Below are positions 1 through 10,000 of a DNA stretch of 64,000 nt, piece after piece. The notes beneath the pieces are model-generated. The model was not told the DNA's origin and searched no databases. It saw only the letters and a list, made by a program, of their open reading frames with translations. The stretch's first letter is position 1; each line of letters opens with the position of its first letter. Made by a program: the position numbers and the translations under genes. Origin of the DNA: Rhodobacter sp. Its GTDB lineage: Bacteria > Pseudomonadota > Alphaproteobacteria > Rhodobacterales > Rhodobacteraceae. Where the stretch lies: assembly GCA_020637595.1 (NCBI GenBank), contig JACKKE010000002.1:186001-250000 (forward strand), in the 5' to 3' direction.

Positions 1-1449
1 CATCGCCCCCAGCCCATAGGCCTTGCGCAGGATCACCGTGACCAGCGGCTGCGACAGATGCGCCCCGGCCAGGAAGAGCCGCGAGACATGCGCGACCTGG
101 CCCGTCTCCTCGACCTTGGGTCCCACCATGAAGCCCGGCGTGTCGCACAGCGTCACCACCGGCACCCCCCAGGCATCGCACAGCTGCAGGAACCGCGCGC
201 CCTTGTCGGCGGCCTCGGCGTCGATCGCACCACCCAGGTGCAAGGGGTTGTTCGCCATCAGCCCGACGGCGCGGCCCCGGATCCGCGCCATGCCGGTGAC
301 CATCCCCGCCCCGAACCCCGCGCGCAACTCCAGCCAGCTGCCCGGGTCGACCAGCGCCGCGATCGCCGCGCGCATGTCATAGGCGCGGGTGCGGTCGGCG
401 GGCACCACCTCGCGCAGCGCCTCGGCCCGCGGCTCACCGGCCTCGCGGGGCGTCGACAGCCCCAGCAGGGTCTTGACCGCCGCGACCGCCTCGGCCTCGT
501 CCGCCAGCAACAGATCCAGCAACCCGGTGCGCGCCTGCACCGCGGCCGGGCCGATCTCGTCCGGGCGCACCACGCCCAGCCCGCCGCCCTCGATCATCGC
601 CGGGCCACCCATGCCGGTGAAACTGCCGTGCGTGCCGATCCGCACATCGCAGACCCCGAACAGCGCCGCGTTCCCGGCAAAGCAATAGCCCGCGTTGATG
701 CCGATCTTCGGCCCGCGATGCGCGGCGAAATGGCGAAACGAGGTCACATTCAGCCAGGCCGCCATCAGGCCGGCAACATCATGGTCGTTGGGCCGCCCGC
801 CGCCACCCTCGGCGAACAGCACGATCGGCAACCCGTCGCGCCCCGCGATCTCGATCAGGCGATCCATCTTGCGGTGGTGGTTATAGCCCTGCGTGCCGGC
901 CATCACCGTGTAATCGACCGCCATCACCGCCACGCGGCGCCCGCCCACCGTGCCGGTGCCGCACAGGATGCCGTCGCCCGGGGTGCGCGCCTGCAGATCC
1001 TCCAGCGCGCGGCGGCTGCGCTGCGCCGCCAGCGCCAGCGCGCCGTATTCGGTGAACGAGCCCGCATCCAGCAGATCGGCGATATTCTCGCGCGCGGTGC
1101 GTAGACCCAGCGCGTGACGCCGCGCCACCGCCTCGGGGCGCGCGGCATCCTCCAGCAGCGCCATGCGCGCCTCGAACTCCGCCCGGTCGGCGCGCGGACC
1201 GGCGACCGGCACCACAACCGCCGCGCCGCCTTCGACCGCGCGCAGCGTGACCAGCGCCTCGCCGCCCGACAGCTCCTGCCCGGGCACGACATGCACCGCC
1301 TCGACCACGCAGGCAAAGGGCGCACACAGATCGTGGTGCATCTTCATCAACTCGGTGGTCAGCAGGACGGCCCCCGCTGCCAGCTCGACACCCGCCTCGG
1401 CATGCACCACGGCAACGATGGCCGGCCCCTCGGCCCGGATCACGGTCAT
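1..1449 (-). CDS. Biotinyl domain-carboxyltransferase fusion (acyl-CoA carboxylase type), partial
   Basis: This gene runs off the left edge; 483 codons are visible and the C-terminus is missing. The ATG at 1449 is preceded by AGGAGG. Residues about 1-68 form a biotinyl-carrier domain with the attachment motif ELMKMHH (Lys36). From about residue 85 the protein is a carboxyltransferase of the propionyl-/acetyl-/methylcrotonyl-CoA carboxylase beta family, with a glycine-rich segment GGGGRPND and a late DTPGFMVG motif. Such enzymes move CO2 from biotin to an acyl-CoA in the cytoplasm. The BCCP-CT order is the one seen in single-chain long-chain acyl-CoA carboxylases, but no biotin carboxylase is fused in front here; the gene upstream is a nicotinamidase. 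The substrate cannot be told from sequence. Confidence 0.85.
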   Translation of the reverse strand, partial: MTVIRAEGPAIVAVVHAEAGVELAAGAVLLTTELMKMHHDLCAPFACVVEAVHVVPGQELSGGEALVTLRAVEGGAAVVVPVAGPRADRAEFEARMALLEDAARPEAVARRHALGLRTARENIADLLDAGSFTEYGALALAAQRSRRALEDLQARTPGDGILCGTGTVGGRRVAVMAVDYTVMAGTQGYNHHRKMDRLIEIAGRDGLPIVLFAEGGGGRPNDHDVAGLMAAWLNVTSFRHFAAHRGPKIGINAGYCFAGNAALFGVCDVRIGTHGSFTGMGGPAMIEGGGLGVVRPDEIGPAAVQARTGLLDLLLADEAEAVAAVKTLLGLSTPREAGEPRAEALREVVPADRTRAYDMRAAIAALVDPGSWLELRAGFGAGMVTGMARIRGRAVGLMANNPLHLGGAIDAEAADKGARFLQLCDAWGVPVVTLCDTPGFMVGPKVEETGQVAHVSRLFLAGAHLSQPLVTVILRKAYGLGAM

Positions 1450-1554
1450 GCGCTCCTCCTTCGCTCGACGCGCAAACCCTGCCACGCGCCGCCCGCCCGG
1501 GAAAGAGCCCGCGCCTGCCTTTCACCTTGCGTCAAATACGCAAATTCCGCGGTT

Positions 1555-2160
1555 TCAGACCAGCGCCACGCCTGCCTTGCGCATCTCGTCCAGCGCCGCT
1601 GCCAACGAGCCGTTCAGGTCGATGGCCCGGCAGGCCTCCAGCCGCACGGTGACCGCAAAACCCAGCCGCGCGGCGTCCAGCGCGGAATAGGCGACGCAGA
1701 AATCGGTGGCGAGGCCGGTCAGCACCAGATCCGTCACGCCGCGCGCGCGCAGGTATCCGTCCAGCCCGGTCGGCGTCTTTCGGTCATTCTCGAAAAAGGC
1801 CGAATAGCTGTCGATGGCACTGCGAAACCCCTTGCGGATCACCAGATCGGCGGGATCGGTGCGCAGGCCCGGGTGGAACGCCGCGCCGGTGCTGCCCTGC
1901 ACGCAATGGGTCGGCCACAGCACCTGCGGGCCATAGGGCATCTCGGTCATCGAGAAGGGCGCGGCGCCGGGATGGTTGGCGGCGAACGAGGCGTGATTGG
2001 CTGGGTGCCAGTCCTGGGTCAGCACCTTGACCGCGAACTCGTCGAGCATCGCGTTGATTACCGGCACCACCGCATCGCCCTCGGTCACCGCCAGCGCCCC
2101 GCCGGGGCAGAAGTCGTTCTGCACGTCGATGACGATCAGGGCTTGGTTTTCGGGATGCAT
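1555..2160 (-). CDS. pncA: Nicotinamidase / isochorismatase-fold hydrolase
   Basis: A 201-residue isochorismatase-fold protein that should deamidate nicotinamide to nicotinate in the NAD salvage pathway. The usual PncA landmarks are in order: IVIDVQNDFCPGGALAV near the N-terminus (catalytic Asp), DWHPANHASF (metal-binding Asp and His), the stretch WPTHCVQGSTGA, a lysine in VIRKGF, and LTGLATDFCVAYSALDA holding the nucleophilic Cys. The reading frame is open upstream to 2439, but the ATG at 2160 begins exactly at the conserved core and is preceded by a GGAGGATCC ribosome-binding site. The gene is monocistronic and divergent from the LysR gene at 2294. Confidence 0.92.
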   Translation of the reverse strand: MHPENQALIVIDVQNDFCPGGALAVTEGDAVVPVINAMLDEFAVKVLTQDWHPANHASFAANHPGAAPFSMTEMPYGPQVLWPTHCVQGSTGAAFHPGLRTDPADLVIRKGFRSAIDSYSAFFENDRKTPTGLDGYLRARGVTDLVLTGLATDFCVAYSALDAARLGFAVTVRLEACRAIDLNGSLAAALDEMRKAGVALV

Positions 2161-2293
2161 CGGATCCTCCGGGCTGGGCCTGTGGCGATATGGGACGCCC
2201 TGCACCGCGAGGTCAAGCATCGCGCGGTTCTGCCCTTGTCCTGCCGCACCGTTTTGCCCAGACTTCGCGCATGTTGTGAGGAGTCGCACAGCG

Positions 2294-3163
2294 ATGCCCA
2301 TCGAATCCTGGGATGAAATCCGCACCGCCTGGCATGTTGCCCGCGCCGGGACCGTCAGCGGTGCAGCCGAGGCGCTCGGCGTGCACCACGCCACGGTGAT
2401 CCGCCATATCGACGCGCTCGAGGCGCGGCTGGGGGTCAAGCTGTTCCAGCGCCACCCGCGCGGCTATACGCCGACCGAGGCCGGCGAGGCGCTGGCGCAG
2501 GTCGGCCGGGTGACGGACGAACAATTCGCGCAGCTCGGCACGCGGCTGTCGGGGGCGGGCAGCGGGATCAGCGGCGATCTGGTAATCACCACGCTGCCGG
2601 CGCTGGCGCCCCTGCTGCGGCCGGCGCTGGCCGAACTGGGGCAGACCTATCCCGAATTGACCGTCCGGGTGCGCACCGAACGCCGGGTGTTGCGGCTGGA
2701 ATACGGCGAGGCGCATCTGGCGATCCGCGCCGGCAGCCGCCCGGTCGAGCCCGACAATGTCGTGCAGCCCTTGATGGATATCGCCGTCGCGCTCTATGCC
2801 AGCCCGCTCTATGCCGAGCGTCACGGCCTGCCGGCCAGCGATGCCGATCTGGCGCAGCATCGCTTTGTCGCCGAGGAAGGCGAGGATGCGCGCGCGCCGC
2901 ATATCCGCTGGCTCGACACGCTGGATCCAAAACCGCGCTATGCGTTTCGCTCGAACGAGGCGGCGGAGTGTCAGGCGGCGATCGCCGCGGGGATGGGGCT
3001 GGGGTTCCTCTATGGGCCCTATGTCGCCCCCGAGATGATCGAGGTGATGCCTTCGCGCCCGGAGTGGAGCGCCCCGGCCTGGCTGGTGACCCATGTCGAC
3101 CTGCACCGCACGCCCAAGGTGCAGGCGGCGATGGCGGTCATCAAGGAGGTATTGCGCGCATGA
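2294..3163 (+). CDS. LysR-family transcriptional regulator
   Basis: A 289-residue LysR-type regulator. Residues about 5-60 form the winged helix-turn-helix (ARAGTVSGAAEALGVHHATV, then LEARLGVKLFQR), followed by the periplasmic-binding-protein-like effector domain. The start at 2294 opens the helix-turn-helix region; the frame is open further upstream but that part overlaps the divergent pncA region and has no family resemblance. Its stop overlaps the start of the DMT transporter gene (ATGA at 3160-3163), so the two are translationally coupled and the regulator probably controls the exporter, itself or the divergent pncA. The effector is unknown. Confidence 0.9.
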   Translation: MPIESWDEIRTAWHVARAGTVSGAAEALGVHHATVIRHIDALEARLGVKLFQRHPRGYTPTEAGEALAQVGRVTDEQFAQLGTRLSGAGSGISGDLVITTLPALAPLLRPALAELGQTYPELTVRVRTERRVLRLEYGEAHLAIRAGSRPVEPDNVVQPLMDIAVALYASPLYAERHGLPASDADLAQHRFVAEEGEDARAPHIRWLDTLDPKPRYAFRSNEAAECQAAIAAGMGLGFLYGPYVAPEMIEVMPSRPEWSAPAWLVTHVDLHRTPKVQAAMAVIKEVLRA

Positions 3164-4092
3164 GTGCAAGCTATGCCGACACCCGCGGCCGCGCACAGGT
3201 GCTGCGCGGGCATCTGGCGATGCTGGGGTTTTCGGCGGCGGTCTCGGGCTCGTTCAGCTTGGGGGCGCTGGTCGCCAACGACATCGCGCCGGTGGCGCTG
3301 ACCGGGGTGCGGTTCCTGCTGGCCGCCGCGGTGCTGGCGGCGCTGGTGCTGGCGATGCCGGGGCAGGGCCGGGGTGGCGCGCGGGGCTTTTCGCGCGCCG
3401 ATTTCGCCGCGCCCTGGCGCTATGCGGTGCTGGCTGTGCTCTATGGTGGGTATTTCGTGCTGATGTTCGAGGGGCTGAAGACCGCGCAGCCGGTGGCGGC
3501 GGGGGCGGTGTTCACGCTGACGCCGCTGATGGCCGCGGGCTTTGCCTGGCCGCTGCTGGGCCAGCGGCTGTCGCCGGTGGTGGCGCTGGCGCTGGCGGTG
3601 GGGGCCTCGGGCGCGCTGTGGGTGATCTTTCGCGGTGACCTGCAGGCGCTCGTCGGGTTCCACATCGGCCGCGGCGAGGCGATCTATTTCCTCGGCTGCA
3701 TCCTGCATGCGCTTTACGCGCCGATGCTGAAGAAGCTGAATCGCGGCGAGGGGGCGATGATCACCGCTTCGCTGGTCACCCTGGCCGGGTTCGTGCTGGT
3801 CTCGGCCTATGGCTGGCGGCAGATCGTGGCGACGGACTGGGACGCGCTGCCGCTGCGGGTCTGGATCGTGCTGGCCTATCTGGTGGTGTTTGCGACGGCC
3901 TTTGCCTCGTCGGCGCTGCAATACGCGGCCCAGCGGCTGCCATCGTCGCGGGTGATGGCCTATACCTATCTGACGCCGGTCTGGATCATCCTGTGGGAAC
4001 TGGCGCTGCGGCACGGGGTTCCGGGGCTGGTGGTGTTGCCGGGGATCGCTCTGATCGTGGTTGCACTGCTGCTGTTGCTCAGGGCGGTTTGA
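3160..4092 (+). CDS. DMT-superfamily (EamA) transporter
   Basis: A 310-residue inner-membrane protein with about ten hydrophobic segments in two EamA halves, the standard layout of drug/metabolite exporters. Hydrophobic helices are clear at VALTGVRFLLAAAVLAALVL, YAVLAVLYGGYFVLMFEGL, and in the C-terminal stretch VVLPGIALIVVALLLLLRAV. The late motif RVMAYTYLTPVWIILW is typical of the second EamA repeat. The start overlaps the LysR stop by four bases and is preceded by AAGGAGGT. The substrate (often an amino acid or metabolite) cannot be predicted. Nothing unusual in length. Confidence 0.9.
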   Translation: MSASYADTRGRAQVLRGHLAMLGFSAAVSGSFSLGALVANDIAPVALTGVRFLLAAAVLAALVLAMPGQGRGGARGFSRADFAAPWRYAVLAVLYGGYFVLMFEGLKTAQPVAAGAVFTLTPLMAAGFAWPLLGQRLSPVVALALAVGASGALWVIFRGDLQALVGFHIGRGEAIYFLGCILHALYAPMLKKLNRGEGAMITASLVTLAGFVLVSAYGWRQIVATDWDALPLRVWIVLAYLVVFATAFASSALQYAAQRLPSSRVMAYTYLTPVWIILWELALRHGVPGLVVLPGIALIVVALLLLLRAV

Positions 4093-4243
4093 CGGGAACG
4101 GACCCGCTCACGACTGCGCGATGTCCGGAATTTCCTGCAAAGACTTGATTCAGAACAAGTCGACTCTGATGGTATTGTTCATAAGGTTGGGATGGAGAGG
4201 TCTGCGCGATTCCTGCGCGGCCCCCAGAACATGGGAGGACGAC

Positions 4244-7018
4244 ATGCCCGAGTATCCCGTGACCGGTCGCCTGCGGCGACCGTTTCGAGCGTTTTTCTTT
4301 GGTGCCCTTGCGCTTGCGGCCGGATCCTTTGCGACGGCCGCCGCAGCCTGTCCCGACTGGACGCAAACCGGCCAGATTCTGCGCTATTCGTCGGATCAGC
4401 TCTATGCCCCGCAGACCCATTCCGTGGTTGCCGGCGGACAGAACAACCTGAACAACTGCCCGCAGCCGGGCACCGGCTATGTGGCGACGCGCCCGGATTT
4501 CGACCTGACCTTCAGCAACAACGGCATGGGCCGCGACCTGGAGATCCGGATCAACGCCAGCTGCGACTCGGTGCTTCTGGTCAACGATGCGCGCGGCCAG
4601 TGGCATTTCGACGATGACGGCGGCGACGGGCTGAACTCGCGCCTGCGGATCTCGAACGCGCCCGAGGGCACCTATGACATCTGGGTCGGCACCTATGGTC
4701 CGTCGACCTGCCAGGCGACGATGACGCTGGAGACCTTCAACGCCGGCGGCACACCCCCGCCGCAACCTCCGCAGCCGCCGCAACCGCAGGCGGCCTGCCC
4801 GAACCCGGGCGCGAACGGCCAGATGCTGACCTACAGCGGTCAGGATCTCTGGGCGCCGCAGCGGTTCAGCGTCGTTGCCGGCGGCAACATCGACCTCGGC
4901 GCCTGCCAGACGGTTCCCGGCCACGGCCATATCGTCCAGTCGCCGGATTTCACCCTGAACTTCACCGCGAACCCACAGAACTATGACCTGGAGTTCCGGG
5001 TCGAGGGGACGTGCGACCCGGTGCTGCTGGTGAACAGCCCCAACGGGCAGTGGTTCTATAACGATGACGACAACGGGCTGAACTCGCGCCTGCGGATCCC
5101 GCGCGCGCAGGCTGGTCAGTATGACATCTGGGTCGGCACCTTCGGGTCGCAGACCTGTCAGGCCACGCTGATCGCCGAGACCTTCGGCGGGCAGGTGACG
5201 CAACCGCCGCAGCCCCCGCAACCGCCGCAACCCGCGGTCTGCCCCGATCCGTCGATCCCGACGAACGAGCGCAGCTATTCCGCGGCGCAGCTGGCCGCGG
5301 CGCAGAGCTTCAGCGATGTCGCCGGCGGCGATGTCGACCTGGGCGCCTGCCAGGCGGTTTCCGGTCACGGCCACATCACCCAGCGGGCCAACCACACCTT
5401 CATCCTGACCGACAACCCGCAGCACGGAAACCTGGAATTCCGTGTGAGCAGTTCCTGTGACCCGGTCCTGCTGGTCTACGGTCCGAACGGGCAGTGGCAC
5501 TATAACGACGACTCGAACGGCCTGAACCCGCGGCTGACGATCGCCGGGGCCGCACCGGGGGCCTATGACGTCTGGGTCGGCACCTTTGGCAGCCAGACTT
5601 GCAACGTCACGCTCGAAGCGCAGATGACCGGTGTCACGCCGCCGCAGCAGCCGGGCGGGGCGAGCTTCCCGCAGGCCTACTGGAACGGCGAGGCGGTGGA
5701 CTGGTGCCTGAACTACGGCGCGAACTGCGGCCAACCTGCGGCCGATCGGTTCTGCCAGCTTCAGGGCTACAGCAATGCCGTCAACGGCGGCTGGGAGCAG
5801 ACCACCGTCGGCCGCACGCTGGTGATCGGTGACAACCGGATCTGCACCGGCGCGTGCGGGCAGCTGATCAACGTCGTCTGTGCCGGGTCGGCCCAGCCGC
5901 CGCAACCGCCGCAACCGAACGCGCTGCCGGACCCGGGCAACCTGACCGGCTATCGCGACCGTGTCGGCCAGACCTTCAGCTTCCAGCTGACGGGCGCGGC
6001 CCAGGGGTCGGTCTGGGGGACGGGTGTCTATACCGACGACTCCAGCCTGGCGCGGGCGGCGGTGCATGCCGGTGTCCTGCAGGTCGGTCAGAGCGGAGTC
6101 GTGCAGGTGACGATCCTGCCGGGTCAGCAGACCTATCAGGCGTCGACCCAGAACGGCGTGCAATCCTCGGGCTATGGCTCGTGGAGCGGCAGCTATAGCT
6201 TCGTGCAGCAGGGGGCCACGGTGCAGCCGGGTCCGATCTCCTCGCGGTTGGTGGCGGTGCAGCCCAGCGGTGGGCGTGACTTTGTCGGCCGAGGTGACGG
6301 CATGACGCCGAACGGCAACGCCGATGGGCTTTACCGGATCGGCGTGACCGCGCCGGGCCAGGTGGTGACCGGGATCGAGGTGCGTAACACCGATGGCGCC
6401 TACAGCGTCTGGGATACCTACCCCAACGGCTTCTGGTCGGCGGCGGTCGTGATGAACGGCCAGCTGATGAACCAGGCCAACGGCACGGTGAACTTCCCGC
6501 TGGGTCAGGGCGAGACGGCTCTCGACCTCTACTGCGAGAACAACGGTGCCATCGGCAACGCCGGGATGGCGATCACGGTCAGCTTTGCCTCGGGGCAGCA
6601 GACCGTGGTCACCGTGCCCTCGGGCTTTGTCGGGGGCGATCAGCCCGGACCGCAGCCGGGCCAGACCCCGGCCGCGGACGGCCAGTGGCGGATCAACGCC
6701 AATGGCTGGGCCGGCGTGCTGGAGCTGGACTGGACCGGCTTTGGCTGGAGCGGGACCGTCACCTTCGACGCCTATTCCCAGCAGGAGACGTTGCAGGACA
6801 TCACCTTCAACCCGGGGACGGGTGCGATCACCTTCACCCGTCCGATCTCGGGGGCGACGCAGATGTATCGTGGCGTGCTGGCGAACGGGCAGTTGACCGG
6901 CCAGTTCAACCAGAACGGCGGAGGGTATGACTTCAACTGGGCCGCGACCCGGATGGGGCAGCCTCCCGCGCCGACGCCGGCACAACCAACGTCACCCGCG
7001 CCGCAGGGCGGCAAGTGA
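4244..7018 (+). CDS. Large secreted mosaic protein: three repeats, WNG/Cys domain, LCCL domain
   Basis: A 924-residue exported protein. A signal peptide covers about residues 1-35 (hydrophobic AFFFGALALAAGSFATAAAA, mature start near CPDW). Three homologous domains follow (about 36-167, 184-317, 333-463), each with CDPVLLV, GQWxxNDD..GLN..L and YDxWVGT..SxTC, joined by Pro/Gln-rich linkers (PPQPPQPPQP). Residues about 474-548 (WNG..DWC..CGQPAADRFCQLQGY) resemble a short Cys-rich lectin-like module. Residues about 560-657 are an LCCL domain (GSVWGTGVYTDDSSLARAAV, YGSWSGSYSF). Two beta-rich domains follow (about 670-800 and 815-910). A cell-surface or extracellular binding role is inferred; no enzyme motif is seen. 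The start is preceded by GGGAGGAC. The gene stands alone between the DMT gene and dnaE2. Confidence 0.82.
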   Translation: MPEYPVTGRLRRPFRAFFFGALALAAGSFATAAAACPDWTQTGQILRYSSDQLYAPQTHSVVAGGQNNLNNCPQPGTGYVATRPDFDLTFSNNGMGRDLEIRINASCDSVLLVNDARGQWHFDDDGGDGLNSRLRISNAPEGTYDIWVGTYGPSTCQATMTLETFNAGGTPPPQPPQPPQPQAACPNPGANGQMLTYSGQDLWAPQRFSVVAGGNIDLGACQTVPGHGHIVQSPDFTLNFTANPQNYDLEFRVEGTCDPVLLVNSPNGQWFYNDDDNGLNSRLRIPRAQAGQYDIWVGTFGSQTCQATLIAETFGGQVTQPPQPPQPPQPAVCPDPSIPTNERSYSAAQLAAAQSFSDVAGGDVDLGACQAVSGHGHITQRANHTFILTDNPQHGNLEFRVSSSCDPVLLVYGPNGQWHYNDDSNGLNPRLTIAGAAPGAYDVWVGTFGSQTCNVTLEAQMTGVTPPQQPGGASFPQAYWNGEAVDWCLNYGANCGQPAADRFCQLQGYSNAVNGGWEQTTVGRTLVIGDNRICTGACGQLINVVCAGSAQPPQPPQPNALPDPGNLTGYRDRVGQTFSFQLTGAAQGSVWGTGVYTDDSSLARAAVHAGVLQVGQSGVVQVTILPGQQTYQASTQNGVQSSGYGSWSGSYSFVQQGATVQPGPISSRLVAVQPSGGRDFVGRGDGMTPNGNADGLYRIGVTAPGQVVTGIEVRNTDGAYSVWDTYPNGFWSAAVVMNGQLMNQANGTVNFPLGQGETALDLYCENNGAIGNAGMAITVSFASGQQTVVTVPSGFVGGDQPGPQPGQTPAADGQWRINANGWAGVLELDWTGFGWSGTVTFDAYSQQETLQDITFNPGTGAITFTRPISGATQMYRGVLANGQLTGQFNQNGGGYDFNWAATRMGQPPAPTPAQPTSPAPQGGK

Positions 7019-7026
7019 CACGGAAA

Positions 7027-7048
7027 GGGCCCGGGGTTTCCCGGGCCC
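7027..7048 (+). terminator. Hairpin after the LCCL protein gene
   Basis: A perfect 9-bp stem (GGGCCCGGG, 7027-7035, with 7040-7048) and a GTTT loop sit 8 bases after the stop at 7018 and just before the convergent end of dnaE2 at 7057. The following T tract is weak (TCTCAGTTT), so it may act as a terminator for both directions rather than a strong rho-independent site. Confidence 0.6.
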
Positions 7049-7056
7049 TCTCAGTT

Positions 7057-10000
7057 TCAATGGAAGTCCCGGCTGGGAAACAGGATTTTGGCCTGATCGC
7101 GCGGGTGGCGGCGGCCCTGCATCGTGCGGGCCCGCAGCGGGTGCTTCCCCGGCAACTCGCGCAGGGTCACCGGGCGGCGGGTCTCGTCGCCGCGGCCTTC
7201 GGTCGGGTCGATCGCCTCGGTGCCCAGATCGCCCAGCAGACCCAGCGCCGGTGACAGATCCTCGACGGTTTCCGCGATCAGATGGATCACCCCCTCCGCG
7301 CGCTGCAGCCGCCCGGTGACGCGCAACAGCCGCCCGCCGATCACGATCCGCCGGAACGCCTCGTAGACCTTGGGCCAGACGATCACGTTGCAGACACCGG
7401 TCTCATCCTCGAGCGTGATGAAGATCACCCCCGAGGCCGTGCCGGGCCGCTGCCGGGTGATCACCAGCCCGCAGACCGAGACCCGCAGCGGTGCGGCGGA
7501 CAGGGCGGAATGCGCGGTCAGGCCGGGCAGATACGGGCGGAGGATCTCCATCGGGTGGGCGCGCAGGCTGAGGCGCAGCGCGAGGTAATCGTCGATCACC
7601 TGTTCGCCCAGCGTCATCGCCGGCAGCGCGGGGGTGGGCTCGACGATCCCCTCGCCCTCGGCGCCGAACAGCGGCAGCGGCCGCGGCGCGCGGATCGCCC
7701 GCACCGCCCAGAGCGCATTGCGCCGGGCGATCCGCATCCCGGCAAAGGCGTCGGCCTCGGCCAGACGCTCCAGCCCTGCCGGAGGCACGCCCGCACGCCG
7801 CCACAGGCTGTCCACATCCGGGTATCCGTTGCCGCGCGCCGCGACGATCCACTGCGCGTCCTCCTCGCGCAGACCCTTGACCTGCCGGAACCCCAGGCGC
7901 AGCGCCAGCGTGCCGTCGGCGCGCTTCTCCAGCGTGTTGTCCCAGTCCGAATGGTTCACGCTGACCGGCCGCACCTCATGCCCGTGCTCGCGCAGGTCGC
8001 GCACGATCTGGGCGGGCGCATAAAACCCCATCGGCTGGCTGTTCAGCAGCGCGCAGGCAAAGGCCGCCGGGTGGTGGCATTTCAGAAACGCCGAGACATA
8101 GGCGAGCATGGCAAAGGCTGCGGCATGGCTTTCGGGAAAGCCGTAATCGGCAAAGCCCTCGATCTGCGAGAAGCAGCGCGCGGCGAAATCGGGCGCGTAA
8201 CCATTCGCGAGCATGCCCTCGACGAAGCGGTCGCGGAAGGTGCCGATCGTGCCCATGCGCCGGAACGAGGCGAGCGAGCGGCGCAGCCGGTCGGCCTCTT
8301 CGGCGGAGAAACCGGCGGCGACGATTGCGATCTGCATCGCCTGCTCTTGAAACAGCGGCACGCCGAGGGTCTTGCCCAGAACCTCTTTCAGCGCGGCCGA
8401 GGGGTAGTTCACCGCCTCCAGGCCCTGCCGGCGCTTCACATAGGGCTGCACCATGCCGCCCTGGATCGGACCGGGCCGGACGATCGCCACCTCGATCACC
8501 AGATCGTAGAATTCGCGGGGCTTCATCCGCGGCAGGAAATTCATCTGTGCGCGGCTTTCAACCTGAAAGACCCCGATCGCGTCGGCGGCGCAGAGCATGT
8601 CATAGGTCGGCTTGTCGCCCTGCGGGATCGAGGCAAGAGTCGGGCGCACACCCTCGTGGCGCTCCATCAGGTCGAAGGCCTTGCGGATGCAGGTCAACAT
8701 GCCGAGCGCGAGAACGTCGACCTTGAGGATGCCCAGCGCGTCGATGTCATCCTTGTCCCATTCGATGACGGTGCGGTCCTCCATCGCCGCATTCTCGATC
8801 GGACACAGCTCGTCCAGCCGGCCGCGGGTAATGACGAACCCGCCGACATGCTGGGAAAGGTGGCGCGGAAAGCCGATGATCTCGGCGATCAGCTGCAGGG
8901 TCTGCGCCAGCCTCCGGTCGTCGGGGTCCAGCCCCAGTTCCTGCAGTGCTTCGCGGCTGGGCGGGCGCGAGGACCAGCCCCACGAGCCGCTGGCAATCGC
9001 CGCCAGCAGATCGTCCGACAGGCCCATCACCTTGCCCACCTCGCGGACCGCCGCACGCGAGCGGAAATGGATCACCGTTGCCGTCAGCCCGGCGCGCTCG
9101 CGGCCATAGGTGTCATAGATGTGCTGGATTACCTCCTCGCGGCGCTCGTGCTCGAAATCGACGTCGATGTCAGGGGGCTCGCCGCGCGCCTCGGACATGA
9201 AACGTTCGAAGACCATGCTGATCGTTTCAGGGGCCACGTCGGTGATGCCCAGCGCATAGCAGATCACCGAATTCGCCGCCGATCCCCGCCCCTGACACAG
9301 GATGTCGCGGCTGCGGGCAAAAGTGACGATGTCGTTGACGGTCAGGAAATAGGCGGCAAATCCCAGCCGGCCGATGATCCGCAGCTCCTTTTCCAACTTG
9401 CCCAGCGTGTCGGCGGGCACGCCTTGCGGGAACCGCCGGCGCAACCCCTCTGCCGCCAGCCGCTCCAGCCGGTCCTGCGGTGGCTCGCCATGCCGGATTT
9501 CGTCGGGGTATTCATAGCTCAGCTCATCCAGCGAGAAGGTGCAGCGTGCGGCGATCTCCAGCGTGCGGCGCAGCGCGGCCGGATGGTCGCGGAACATCCG
9601 CGCCATGTCGGCGGGGGATTTCAGACGGCGCTCGGCATTGGCCAGGGCGTGGCGGCCGATGGTGTCGATGACCAGCCCTTCGCGGATGCAGGTCAGCACA
9701 TCGGCCAGCCGCCGGCGCCGCCCGTGATGCATCAGCACGTTGCCGGTGGCGACCATCGGCAGACCGGTCCGCTGGGCAATCCCGGCCAGCTGCTCCAGCC
9801 GTGGCCCGTCGCGCCCGTCATAGCCCGGCGCGGCGGCCAGGAACACGTCGCCCGGAAACCGCTGGCCGAGATCGCGCAGCGTATCTTCGGGCGCGGGTCC
9901 GGCCAGCGGATCGGGCGGCAACGCCAGCAGGATCATCCCCTGCGCCCAGGCCCGCAGATCCTCCAGCCCCAGCCGGCACTCGCCCTTGCCGGCCCGCCGC

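Noticed and set aside
1997..2293. Extended N-terminus of the LysR gene (open frame from 1997)
   Set aside because: It overlaps divergent pncA and lacks LysR similarity; the helix-turn-helix begins right after 2294.
4079..6985. Open frame of 968 residues on the minus strand, opposite the LCCL mosaic gene
   Set aside because: Antisense shadow of a repetitive GC-rich gene; no signal peptide or domain is recognisable.
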